In this document: positions 56,083-63,811 of the stretch, piece after piece
Layout: the number at the start of each line of letters is the position of its first letter
How positions within the stretch are numbered: position 1 is the stretch's first letter
From: Granulicella sp. L60
Lineage (GTDB): Bacteria > Acidobacteriota > Terriglobia > Terriglobales > Acidobacteriaceae
Assembly (NCBI RefSeq): GCF_009765825.1
Contig: NZ_LMUR01000003.1
Span: forward strand, 221,864 to 285,863
Direction: 5' to 3'
Length of the DNA stretch: 64,000 nt
Translations under genes and position numbers: made by a program
Notes under the pieces: generated by a model
Database searches by the model: none
What the model saw: only the letters and a program-made list of their open reading frames with translations
What the model was told of the DNA's origin: nothing

Positions 56083-56712
56083 TTACGTGCTGTCGGATGC
56101 TCTTACCACCCCAAGCTTGTCGGACATCCTGACGAGTTCGGCCAACGATCGAGCCTCCATCTTGCGCATGATCCTGCCTCGCAAAACCCCTATTGTTATC
56201 TCACTCGTGCCAAGAGTCGAAGCCGTCACTTTGTTTGCCAGGCCAGCGACCACGAACGGCAGGACCTGGTGCTCGCGAGGTGTGAGAAGGCTGTAACGCC
56301 TTTTCAGGATCGAAAGCTCAGCAGCGGCCTGCCGGGCTTTCCGACTGAGAGCGATTCCGTTCTCGACCGCATTCAGCAGCTCCTTTTCCGCGAGTGGCTT
56401 CGACAAGAACTCAATCGCACCGGCCTTCATCGCTCGAACAGAGGATGGAACGTCTCCGTGTGCGGTAATGAAAATGATCGGAGGCGCAACCTGAGATACC
56501 AGTTTCTGTTGTAGCTCGAGACCACTGACATTAGGAAGTTCGAGATCCAGGATGAGACAGGTTGGAGCTTCCGACTTTGGGTGATCCAGGAACTCCTCCG
56601 CTGAGCCAAATGAAGTCACCTGAAATCCCATGGATGAGAGGAGATTGGAGACGGCTTCACGAACGTACATATCGTCGTCGACCAGAAGTACAACTGGTGT
56701 GTCTGTACTCAT
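56083..56712 (-). CDS. FixJ-family response regulator (receiver plus LuxR helix-turn-helix)
   Basis: A 209-residue regulator: receiver (LLVDDDMYVREAVSNLL, phospho-Asp in LILDLELPNVSG, Lys in SKPLAEKELL) and LuxR-type HTH (LLTPREHQVLPFVVAGLANKVTASTLGTSEITI). ATG 56712 overlaps the kinase stop (ATGA), so they are a translationally coupled pair. It likely activates targets when phosphorylated by the PAS kinase. Confidence 0.93.
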   Translation of the reverse strand: MSTDTPVVLLVDDDMYVREAVSNLLSSMGFQVTSFGSAEEFLDHPKSEAPTCLILDLELPNVSGLELQQKLVSQVAPPIIFITAHGDVPSSVRAMKAGAIEFLSKPLAEKELLNAVENGIALSRKARQAAAELSILKRRYSLLTPREHQVLPFVVAGLANKVTASTLGTSEITIGVLRGRIMRKMEARSLAELVRMSDKLGVVRASDST

Positions 56713-59654
56713 GCCGTTCCACCAGTCTGGACGGGAAGAGTGAAGCAGAAAGTTGTCCCGTGGTGCTGCCCAGGCATCGCCCATAGCCTGCCATTGTGGG
56801 CCTCTATGATTGACCGGCAGATCGTAAGCCCCATGCCCATGCCGTTCGGTTTTGTGGTGAAAAAGGCCTCGAAGACTTTCTCGGGACTTTCAATCCCAAT
56901 ACCGCTATCACTTATCTCAACAAGAATGCTCCGTCTGTCATGCTCTTTAGAGCGGACGAATAATTCTCTTGGGCGATCGGACACCGAATCCATCGCCTCA
57001 ATTCCGTTGAGAAGCAGGTTGAAAACCACCTGCTGTAGTTGCACGCGATCACCCAGCGCAAAAGATAGAGCTGGATCCAAATCAGTCTTGACGAGGACGT
57101 TTCTCTTCGCGGTCTCGCTCCGCATGAGACGAAGAGCCTCGCTGATGACATCGTTTATGTCGATTGCAGATCTCTGGATCTCGGTAGTTCTTACAAAAAG
57201 GGATCGTAATCGTTGTATTACTTCGCTTGCGGCCTTACCGTTGAGCGCCAGCATCTCTGCGGTTTCATATGCCTTCGAGATATTGGGTGGATCGGCTGAA
57301 AGCCAACGGAGACAGGCGTGACCGTTAGAGACCACAGCCGCCAGCGGTTGGTTAATCTCGTGTGCGATCGAAGCAGCCAGTTCACCAATGGTTGCGATCT
57401 GAGTGGCTCTCGAAAGGCGAGATTGAGTATTGCGTAGTACCTCTTCAGCCCGCTTTCGGTCGTCGATGTCTATAGCTATCCCGTACCACCTGAGAATATT
57501 CCCGGCTGCATCTCGAAACGGGTTGGCACGGAACAGTAGCCACCGATACTCTCCATCAAATCTGCGCAGCCGTGTTTCGCACTCGCCTGGACTTCCAGAA
57601 GCCCTGAGGGACTGCCACACTGCTCCAAGGGTGGGTAGGTCCTCAGGGTGGACATCAGTTCTCCAGTCCAAATCTGGCAATTCAGCCGCAGTGATGCCCA
57701 GATAATCAAGATAATGTTGGTTGTAAAATTCGGGCTCGCCATCTATACGGGTCGACCATACAAATCCAGGAATCGCATTAATTGTCAGGTGTAGATTTGC
57801 TTCGCTCTCAAGCAGCACTTCCTCAATTCGCTTCCGAGCTTCAATATCTGAGGCGAGGTTGTACCAACGAACGATACGTCGATCGGCATCTCGCAAGGGA
57901 GTCCCACGCACCTCAAGCCAGCGGTATATGCCGTCCGCGCGTCGCACCCTGCATTCCGCCTCGAATGGATCTCCCGTCTCCACCGAATGTCGCCATAAAT
58001 CTGTAAACTTTGAGACGTCGTCGGGGTGCAGATACGGTGTCCAGACTGTGATTGCCTCCAGCCGTTCACCCAGGAACTCCTGCATCTTTTGGTTGACGAA
58101 CTGCATTTCGCCGGCGGCGGTCGTTGTATATATAAGTCCAGGAATGCTATTGGCTACAAGTCGATAGCGGAGCTCTGCTTCTTTCAGCGCTCGCTCTGCT
58201 CGTTTACGGTCTTCAATGTCGGTAATGAGTCCATAGGAACGGACGATCCTGCCTTCCACATCGTAATGTGGAAGTACCCGAGCATGAAGCCAGCGGTAGA
58301 CACCGTCTGCGCGAAGCAAACGGAACTCGACGTCGAGAGTTCCACCGGTACGCACTGACTCACCCCACAGCTCCAGTATTCCGTCCCGGTCTTCGGGATG
58401 AAGGAGCGCAGGCCAGCTCGTCCTCAAGACCTCCAGAGTCGTACCGGTATAGTCAAGCAGTGGTTGGTTGACTATCTCAAGTTCGCCTGTAGGCGTATTG
58501 GTGCAGACAAGTCCGGGAATGCTGTCTACGATTAGACGAAACGTGTTTTCTCGCGCACGTGTGCTCTCTTCCGCTTTTTTCCGGTCGTCGATATCGGTGA
58601 GTAGGTTGTAGCACCGCAAAACGCCGCTATTTTTATCCGATAGCGCTATCCCTCGTACGTTAAACCAACGATAAACGCCATCGTCACGACACAATCGGTG
58701 GTCTAGATCGAAGGGTTCTCCCGTTTCTAAGGTCCTCAGCTGAGCGGCAGCGACGAGGTCGCGGTCGTCCGGATGGACAAGTTCGTTGTGATTCCAACCT
58801 CTCAACTCTTCGAGCGTCTTGCCAGAGTAATCAAGAAATTCTTGATTGACATGCTCAACTTCCGCGGATGGGGTCAAGCTAAATACCTGTCCAGGAAAGC
58901 TGTCCACCATCAATTTGAAATTGAACTCACTTGCGCGCAGGGAGGCGTCAAACTGTCTTATTGGACTGACATCCATTACGGTTCCAATGTATTGGAAACG
59001 GCCGTGCTCATCTCGATGTGCATGGGCGACGACGTGGATGTACCTGATTGTGCCATCCAATAATTGGAATCGGTGTTCGAAATCGAGGTCCGCTCCTATT
59101 TGAGAGGAGGTCTCTAAGATTTCTTTGACCTTGTCCCTGTCCTCTGGGTGGACCCGGTCGTACAACAGCTCGAGAGTGGGGATAACCGATACATCGTATC
59201 CGGCGATGCGAAGAGTCTCCGCGGACCAATATAGTTTGTTGGTGACGGGAGTCCACCCAAAGCTTCCAACATGACTGATTCTTTGTGCTTCTTCAAGAAA
59301 GGATTGGCTCTTTTGCAGCTCCGCTGCAATTTGGACTCGCCGGTCTTCGACCCGACGTTTAGCTTCGATCAGGATTGCTATAGCCAGTCCTATTGCAAGA
59401 AGTGCGAAAAGACGGAGCTGGGTCGTTGATTCGGCGGCCAGGTGGAATCTTGGTGATAAGAAGAGATAGTCAAAGATGAAGCCTGAAAGACCTATAGACA
59501 GCAGTCCGGGGCCGCGGCCCCCATATAGGCTACTCACCATAATGGCGAAACAAAAGCAGGACGCGGGTGCGTCTAAGAAAAACGCCGCCATTGTGGCCAG
59601 CACACAGGAAATAACGGCCAGTCCATAGCGTCGGAGTGTGATTGTACCTTTCAT
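56709..59654 (-). CDS. Multi-PAS sensor histidine kinase (FixL-like)
   Basis: A 981-residue kinase. An N-terminal membrane region of DUF4118/KdpD type (four hydrophobic segments, residues about 7-100) is followed by five tandem PAS_3 domains of ~125 residues (each with an HPDD/HPED-like motif and a final DIDDRKxAE-type linker), then HisKA with the His in SIAHEINQPLAAV and HATPase (N-box around LLLNGIEAM, G1 ISDSGIGIE, G2 GMGMGLTICR). It couples to the FixJ-like regulator. Start ATG 59654 chosen over 59705 since the membrane region follows directly. Confidence 0.94.
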   Translation of the reverse strand: MKGTITLRRYGLAVISCVLATMAAFFLDAPASCFCFAIMVSSLYGGRGPGLLSIGLSGFIFDYLFLSPRFHLAAESTTQLRLFALLAIGLAIAILIEAKRRVEDRRVQIAAELQKSQSFLEEAQRISHVGSFGWTPVTNKLYWSAETLRIAGYDVSVIPTLELLYDRVHPEDRDKVKEILETSSQIGADLDFEHRFQLLDGTIRYIHVVAHAHRDEHGRFQYIGTVMDVSPIRQFDASLRASEFNFKLMVDSFPGQVFSLTPSAEVEHVNQEFLDYSGKTLEELRGWNHNELVHPDDRDLVAAAQLRTLETGEPFDLDHRLCRDDGVYRWFNVRGIALSDKNSGVLRCYNLLTDIDDRKKAEESTRARENTFRLIVDSIPGLVCTNTPTGELEIVNQPLLDYTGTTLEVLRTSWPALLHPEDRDGILELWGESVRTGGTLDVEFRLLRADGVYRWLHARVLPHYDVEGRIVRSYGLITDIEDRKRAERALKEAELRYRLVANSIPGLIYTTTAAGEMQFVNQKMQEFLGERLEAITVWTPYLHPDDVSKFTDLWRHSVETGDPFEAECRVRRADGIYRWLEVRGTPLRDADRRIVRWYNLASDIEARKRIEEVLLESEANLHLTINAIPGFVWSTRIDGEPEFYNQHYLDYLGITAAELPDLDWRTDVHPEDLPTLGAVWQSLRASGSPGECETRLRRFDGEYRWLLFRANPFRDAAGNILRWYGIAIDIDDRKRAEEVLRNTQSRLSRATQIATIGELAASIAHEINQPLAAVVSNGHACLRWLSADPPNISKAYETAEMLALNGKAASEVIQRLRSLFVRTTEIQRSAIDINDVISEALRLMRSETAKRNVLVKTDLDPALSFALGDRVQLQQVVFNLLLNGIEAMDSVSDRPRELFVRSKEHDRRSILVEISDSGIGIESPEKVFEAFFTTKPNGMGMGLTICRSIIEAHNGRLWAMPGQHHGTTFCFTLPVQTGGTA

Positions 59655-60025
59655 CTTGAGCCCATCCTGGGCCTTGACACTTTGACGCTCGGGAGGTGTG
59701 TACACATCCTACACCACCCCGGGGCTGAGATGTCGAATTAGCCAGGTCTTTCATTGATGGCAAATTGCCCGGTGCGCGACCTAAAAATGCATAGCGGGCA
59801 CTCCGGGCAGACATAAGCGTACGACAGAATTATGCAACTTACGGATTGTCCGAAAGTGGGCATTCGTGCAAATCGCCAGTGAAAACGGGCTGATTGCGTT
59901 TTAGGAATGCTAGATATGAAAAGATTTCAGGCCGATTTTGATCAATAACGGAATCAAAGGCATGACGCATCCAATTGGGCTCACCATTGGACGTTGATCG
60001 AGAGAGTAAACCCGGAGATATTGTC
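59655..60025. other. Divergent intergenic region, nothing recognised
   Basis: 371 bases between the kinase and tautomerase genes, AT-richer than coding DNA. It must hold both promoters; I could not single out -35/-10 boxes with confidence. Confidence 0.45.
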
Positions 60026-60484
60026 ATGCCCACATACGTTTGTCAGGTTCCCGCGGGTTTTCTCACCGTCCCCCAGAGGTCGGCCATCGCCGAAGCGATA
60101 TCACATAGCCATAGCGAAGCAACTGGCGCACCTCCTTTTTTCGTTCAGGTCGTGATTGAAGAAATGGGAACGGGCGTCAGGTTCCTCGGAGGTGAACTCG
60201 TTGCGAACCACATTTGGATCTACGGTCATATCCGTGCCGGCAGGACCAAAGAGCAGAAGACAAAGCTGATGTTGCAGATCATGCGCGATGTAGCTAAGGT
60301 CACGAGCCTCCCCGAGGAGTCGATTTGGGTCTATCTGAACAATCTGTATCCGACCGATATGGTCGAGTACGGACACGTGCTTCCGGAGCCCGGAGCAGAA
60401 CAGAAGTGGTTCGATAGTCTCCCGGAATCGTTGAAGACCTACCTCGTCGGGCTTGGGACTGAGAGGAACAGCTTCGTCCTCTGA
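60026..60484 (+). CDS. Tautomerase-superfamily protein, cis-3-chloroacrylate dehalogenase-like
   Basis: A 152-residue protein with Pro after the initiator Met (MPTYVCQVP), which becomes the catalytic Pro1. Numbering from Pro1, His28, Arg69, Arg72, Tyr102 (IWVYLNN) and Glu113 (DMVEYG) match the catalytic set of cis-CaaD (Pro1, His28, Arg70, Arg73, Tyr103, Glu114) as I recall it, with one residue fewer before the Arg pair. FLGGELV and LPEPGAEQKWFDSLP are also shared. cis-CaaD hydrates cis-3-chloroacrylate to malonate semialdehyde; relatives such as Cg10062 have weaker or other activity. GGAG precedes ATG 60026. Confidence 0.87.
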   Translation: MPTYVCQVPAGFLTVPQRSAIAEAISHSHSEATGAPPFFVQVVIEEMGTGVRFLGGELVANHIWIYGHIRAGRTKEQKTKLMLQIMRDVAKVTSLPEESIWVYLNNLYPTDMVEYGHVLPEPGAEQKWFDSLPESLKTYLVGLGTERNSFVL

Positions 60485-60576
60485 TTCGGGATAGCTTTGG
60501 AGCTAATCCGGCACGGTTGTTCCATTGCAGCGGTGAGACATTCTGCTGCCCTAACCAGAATAGAAGGAACGACATA

Positions 60577-61188
60577 ATGGAAACATCGAGGCATCAATAC
60601 GCACACCACACAACCAATAGACTTAGACGCGTCCTTTTGTTGGCCTCAGAGGCGGACGTCATTGGAATGCGATTTCTGAGATTTGCCCTTGTTGTTGTCC
60701 TCGTTTGGATCGGGGGCCTGAAGTTCGCGAATTACGAAGCCGACGGAATCGTTCCTTTGGTCTCAAATAGCCCACTGATGAGTTTCTTCTACCACTATCC
60801 GGCTCCGGAGTATCGAGGCTATATGAATCGGGAAGGGGAGCTAAAGAGCGCAAATAGGGACTGGCAAACGAATAACGGAACCTATCGCTTCGCGCACATC
60901 TTAGGCTGTGTGATCGTGGCGATTGGACTCATGATCGCCTGCTATAGCTTCGCTCCGGGACTTGCTGCGGTGGGTAGTTTCCTCCTGATTCTTATGTGCT
61001 TCACGACACTGTCATTCCTCGTAACTACGCCTGAGGCGTGGGTGCCGGCGCTTGGCGATTCCGCGCATGGATTCCCCTATTTGTCGATTGCGGGCCGGCT
61101 GATTATTAAAGACATCATCATGTTGGGCGCAGCCGTAGTAACCCTGGCAGAATCAGCTAAGAAAAAGCTCGCGGAGATGAACGCGTGA
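60577..61188 (+). CDS. DUF417 (YkgB/RclC-type) membrane protein
   Basis: A 203-residue inner-membrane protein with four hydrophobic segments: FLRFALVVVLVWIGGLKFANYEADGI is the DUF417 opening, then PLVSNSPLMSFFYH, ILGCVIVAIGLMIACYSF, LAAVGSFLLILMCFTTLSFLVTTPE and LIIKDIIMLGAAVVTL. E. coli RclC of this family belongs to the reactive-chlorine response. AAGGAAC precedes the ATG. It follows the tautomerase by 92 bases; the shared direction allows co-transcription. Confidence 0.9.
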   Translation: METSRHQYAHHTTNRLRRVLLLASEADVIGMRFLRFALVVVLVWIGGLKFANYEADGIVPLVSNSPLMSFFYHYPAPEYRGYMNREGELKSANRDWQTNNGTYRFAHILGCVIVAIGLMIACYSFAPGLAAVGSFLLILMCFTTLSFLVTTPEAWVPALGDSAHGFPYLSIAGRLIIKDIIMLGAAVVTLAESAKKKLAEMNA

Positions 61189-61192
61189 GTGG

Positions 61193-61238
61193 TGGAGGAT
61201 ATATTCCCGGCCGCTGAGTGACGGGAATGTATCCTCCA
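61193..61238. terminator. Bidirectional terminator between DUF417 and SDR genes
   Basis: A 17-bp stem (TGGAGGATATATTCCCG / CGGGAATGTATCCTCCA, one G-T) with a 12-base loop between convergent genes. Confidence 0.8.
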
Positions 61239-61244
61239 TATTGA

Positions 61245-61994
61245 TTACCTCATCCCGCCGGAGGCGATCAATATCTCCCCTGTAAGCCATCCGGACTGAT
61301 CTGACGCCAGGAAAACTGCGATTGGGGCGATATCGGAGGGTTGACCGAAACGTCCGAGCGGGGTTTGTGAGATCAGATGCTTTTCGAAATCACTCCCTAT
61401 AACGCCGAGGGTGTGAGCTCCCTCCGTCTCCGTCCCGCCGGGATTGATCGAGTTAACCCGAATCTTCTTCGGTCCCAGTTCTTTGGAGAGCACCCCGGTT
61501 ATGCAGTCAACGGCTCCCTTGGTTGCGGTATAGATCACGGTTGCCGGTGATTTCACTTGGGTGCCTGCGGTTCCTATATTGATAATGCTGCCGCCCTTTG
61601 GACCGAATCTCTTGACGGCTGCCTGTGAGGACAGGAGTATGCCGAGCACATTGGTGTTGAACTGTCTGTGAAACTCCAGCTCGGTTACTGACTCCAATGG
61701 CCCAAAGGAGTAGACGCCTGCGTTGTTGACAAGCACATCAACCGCGCCGAAGGCCTTTACTGTCTCTTCAAAGAGGCGCTCGACGTCGGAAGAGCTGGCG
61801 ACGCTTCCCTGTATTGCAATCGCTTCGCCACCGTTCCCTACGATATCTGCAACGACCTTGTCAGCGCCTTCTCTACTGGTGGCATAGTTCACAACAACCT
61901 TCGCACCTGCGTTGGCAAGTTCTCTCGCGATTCCGGCACCAATGCCTTTTGAAGCTCCCGTGACCACCGCAACTTTACCGTCCAAAACTCCCAT
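61245..61994 (-). CDS. SDR family oxidoreductase
   Basis: A 249-residue short-chain dehydrogenase with AVVTGASKGIG (cofactor), VNNAGVY, INIGTAG (near the catalytic Ser position, which reads Gly/Thr here), YTATKGAVD (Tyr and Lys) and SINPGGTETEG. ATG 61994 follows GAGGAGAA. It diverges from an HxlR regulator with an inverted repeat between, so likely HxlR-controlled. The family resembles 3-oxoacyl-ACP-reductase-like enzymes; substrate unknown. Confidence 0.92.
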   Translation of the reverse strand: MGVLDGKVAVVTGASKGIGAGIARELANAGAKVVVNYATSREGADKVVADIVGNGGEAIAIQGSVASSSDVERLFEETVKAFGAVDVLVNNAGVYSFGPLESVTELEFHRQFNTNVLGILLSSQAAVKRFGPKGGSIINIGTAGTQVKSPATVIYTATKGAVDCITGVLSKELGPKKIRVNSINPGGTETEGAHTLGVIGSDFEKHLISQTPLGRFGQPSDIAPIAVFLASDQSGWLTGEILIASGGMR

Positions 61995-62067
61995 GATTCT
62001 CCTCTCAACCTCAACGTGCAGCGCAATGTACTCTCGTACACGCTCAGGCACTATGGTATTCCTTGGA

Positions 62068-62105
62068 TACCTAGTGTCAATTACGCACTTGAACTACACT
62101 AAGTA
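62068..62105. promoter_or_regulatory. Putative HxlR operator
   Basis: TACCTAGTGT (62068-62077) and ACACTAAGTA (62096-62105) form an inverted repeat with 9 of 10 pairs, separated by 18 bases, in the divergent SDR/HxlR region. Confidence 0.6.
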
Positions 62106-62120
62106 GCATTGAGGTAACCG

Positions 62121-62531
62121 ATGAGCAAATTAGTAGCTATGTCGCTTCGCCTGGATAGGGTTCTGTTGGACCAGATCGCGGGCCAGTGGACTCTTCTTGT
62201 CTTAGGTGCGCTTTGCGATAACGAGGGGCGCGCACGTTTTAACGCGATCAAGCGTGCGGTCCCTGGAATCTCGCAAAAGACGCTGACCCACTGCCTTCGA
62301 CAGTTGGAGCGAAACGGTTTAGTCGAGCGCCGAGTTCTTACCGAATCTCCTCTTGGCGTGGAATATTCATTCACGAAGTTGGGCGACACCTTGGAAACTC
62401 CAGTCTCTGCGCTTTACGAGTGGACCGGAAGATACTCGTCTGCGGTTAGGGCCGCGCAGACGCGTTACGATGCGAAGATCGCAACGAAGACCGGTTCCAG
62501 CGTGCGGGGGCGCGAAGTGCAAAAGCGATAA
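62121..62531 (+). CDS. HxlR family transcriptional regulator
   Basis: A 136-residue winged-helix regulator: LDQIAGQWTLLVLGALCDNEGRARFNAIKRAVPGISQKTLTHCLRQLERNGLVERR is the MarR-like wHTH of HxlR, with YSFTKLGDTL in the wing. Unlike many members there is no conserved N-terminal Cys in front; one Cys lies in GALCDN and could sense redox or electrophiles. GAGG precedes the ATG. It likely controls the divergent SDR. Confidence 0.93.
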   Translation: MSKLVAMSLRLDRVLLDQIAGQWTLLVLGALCDNEGRARFNAIKRAVPGISQKTLTHCLRQLERNGLVERRVLTESPLGVEYSFTKLGDTLETPVSALYEWTGRYSSAVRAAQTRYDAKIATKTGSSVRGREVQKR

Positions 62532-63235
62532 CCAAAAGAATTCACGCCAATGGTTGGCCGCTTTAGGAAAATGGGTTTTGTGCGAGAACCTGTGAGAGTC
62601 CTGATCAGATAGGTCCAAATTCACTGTCGAATATGGAGCTGGGACTGGAGGAGTCCTCGCACGGCGTACCTGCCTCTTGCACCTGAAGGGCGAGGGTCTC
62701 TGTTTGCGTGTCGTCGTTGTTCTTTGTATCTCCGAAAAGATAGAACGTCGCGGTGGCGGCTACAGCGATCAGGAGAATCAAAGCGGGTGCTCCAATCGGG
62801 AAAGCCGTGTCAAAGCTCTGCCGGGCATCCCAGCCGGCTTCGGGCCTGTTCAGTCAGAGCATCATTGAGACGGACTATCTGCTCTTAACCTTTGGAGCAT
62901 GAATTGGCAGTCCGACGGTTATAGAAGATGAGTGCCCATTTGATAAGCAGAGTCTATGAGGTGACTCGTTATCGTTTCGAGAGACGAAACTAAAGATTAG
63001 TCCGCGGTCGTGACTCAACGGTTGGAAGTGAATCTTATCGAACTGCTCTTATTTCAATGGCTTATCGGGCAAACGCAGAAGTTGGTTCGATTCATAAGCA
63101 GAAACAATCAAAGGCCGGTGCAAACAGTATTGGCTAATTCCTAAAGCCTGGCGCATCCTAACCTTGCTCTCTGGCCGTTCGGGTACGAGCCCGAGACCTT
63201 GGATGCCATGCGATTTGTTGATTGAGAGGTCTTAT
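62532..63235. other. Gene-poor stretch
   Basis: About 700 bases between HxlR and the SnoaL-like gene. Apart from the doubtful leftward frame at 62605-62853 I see nothing convincing. Confidence 0.45.
62605..62853 (-). pseudogene. Possible small membrane-protein gene or remnant
   Basis: An open frame of 82 codons from CTG 62853 encodes a polar start (NRPEAGWDARQSFD), one membrane helix (IGAPALILLIAVAATATFYLF) and an acidic tail, a layout seen in small anchored proteins. The frame begins right after ATG-ATG-CTC-TGA, i.e. the only ATGs are cut off by an in-frame stop after three codons. It may be a broken gene or use a rare start. Confidence 0.35.
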
Positions 63236-63616
63236 ATGGTTGTGTCAGAAGACTTGCGCAAAGCGATGAAGGAAACGAAGGAAAGGTTTTGCTCCAAAGT
63301 CGTTGGAGAAGGGAAGTTCGAAGAGATTGACCATGTCTATACGGTCGACGCCCGAATTCTACCGCCAGGAGCGCCGCTCATGAGAGGGCGCGAGGCAATC
63401 AAGCAGTTTTGGCAGACAGGCATCGCAGCACTTGGGATCAAAGGGGCGCGACTGACGACGCTAGAGCTTGAGATGGCGGGGGACACGGCAGTAGAGATCG
63501 GGGAGGCAGAGCTGCATCTGGGAGAAAATGGAACGGCAATCGCCAAGTACATTGTGCATTGGAAACGAGTAGACGACCAGTGGCTCTGGGACAAGGACAT
63601 CTGGAACATGAACTGA
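63236..63616 (+). CDS. SnoaL-like/DUF4440 domain protein
   Basis: A 126-residue NTF2-fold protein: LRKAMKETKERFCSKVVGEGKFEEIDHVYTVDARILPPGAPLMRGREAIKQFW and the closing strands (VHWKRVDDQWLWDKDIWNMN) are typical of DUF4440/SnoaL. Likely a small ligand-binding or isomerase-like protein. GAGAGG precedes ATG 63236. It resembles, but is distinct from, the SnoaL-like protein at 50140-50526. Confidence 0.85.
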   Translation: MVVSEDLRKAMKETKERFCSKVVGEGKFEEIDHVYTVDARILPPGAPLMRGREAIKQFWQTGIAALGIKGARLTTLELEMAGDTAVEIGEAELHLGENGTAIAKYIVHWKRVDDQWLWDKDIWNMN

Positions 63617-63664
63617 GCAACCTCCTCGAGAATCCGGCCGCTCAGGCGACCTCACATCGAACCA

Positions 63665-63691
63665 CCGGTCTTCCTTACTTTTGAAGACCGG
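63665..63691. terminator. Terminator-like hairpin after the SnoaL-like gene
   Basis: CCGGTCTTC / GAAGACCGG, 9-bp perfect stem with a 9-base loop, 48 bases after the stop. Confidence 0.55.
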
Positions 63692-63756
63692 CAAAACAAC
63701 CACCCCGACCGGTCCATAAAAAACTGAGTCGAGTCGAGAACGGTCCTTCAAGGCAG

Positions 63757-63780
63757 AGTGAGATGTGTGTACATCTCACT
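63757..63780. promoter_or_regulatory. Perfect palindrome upstream of the second isochorismatase gene
   Basis: AGTGAGATGT-GTGT-ACATCTCACT, 10-base perfect arms, 31 bases before ATG 63812. It may be an operator or a leader hairpin. Confidence 0.5.
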
Positions 63781-63811
63781 TTGCCAGGGGCGATAGAAAA
63801 GGAAGAAGCTC

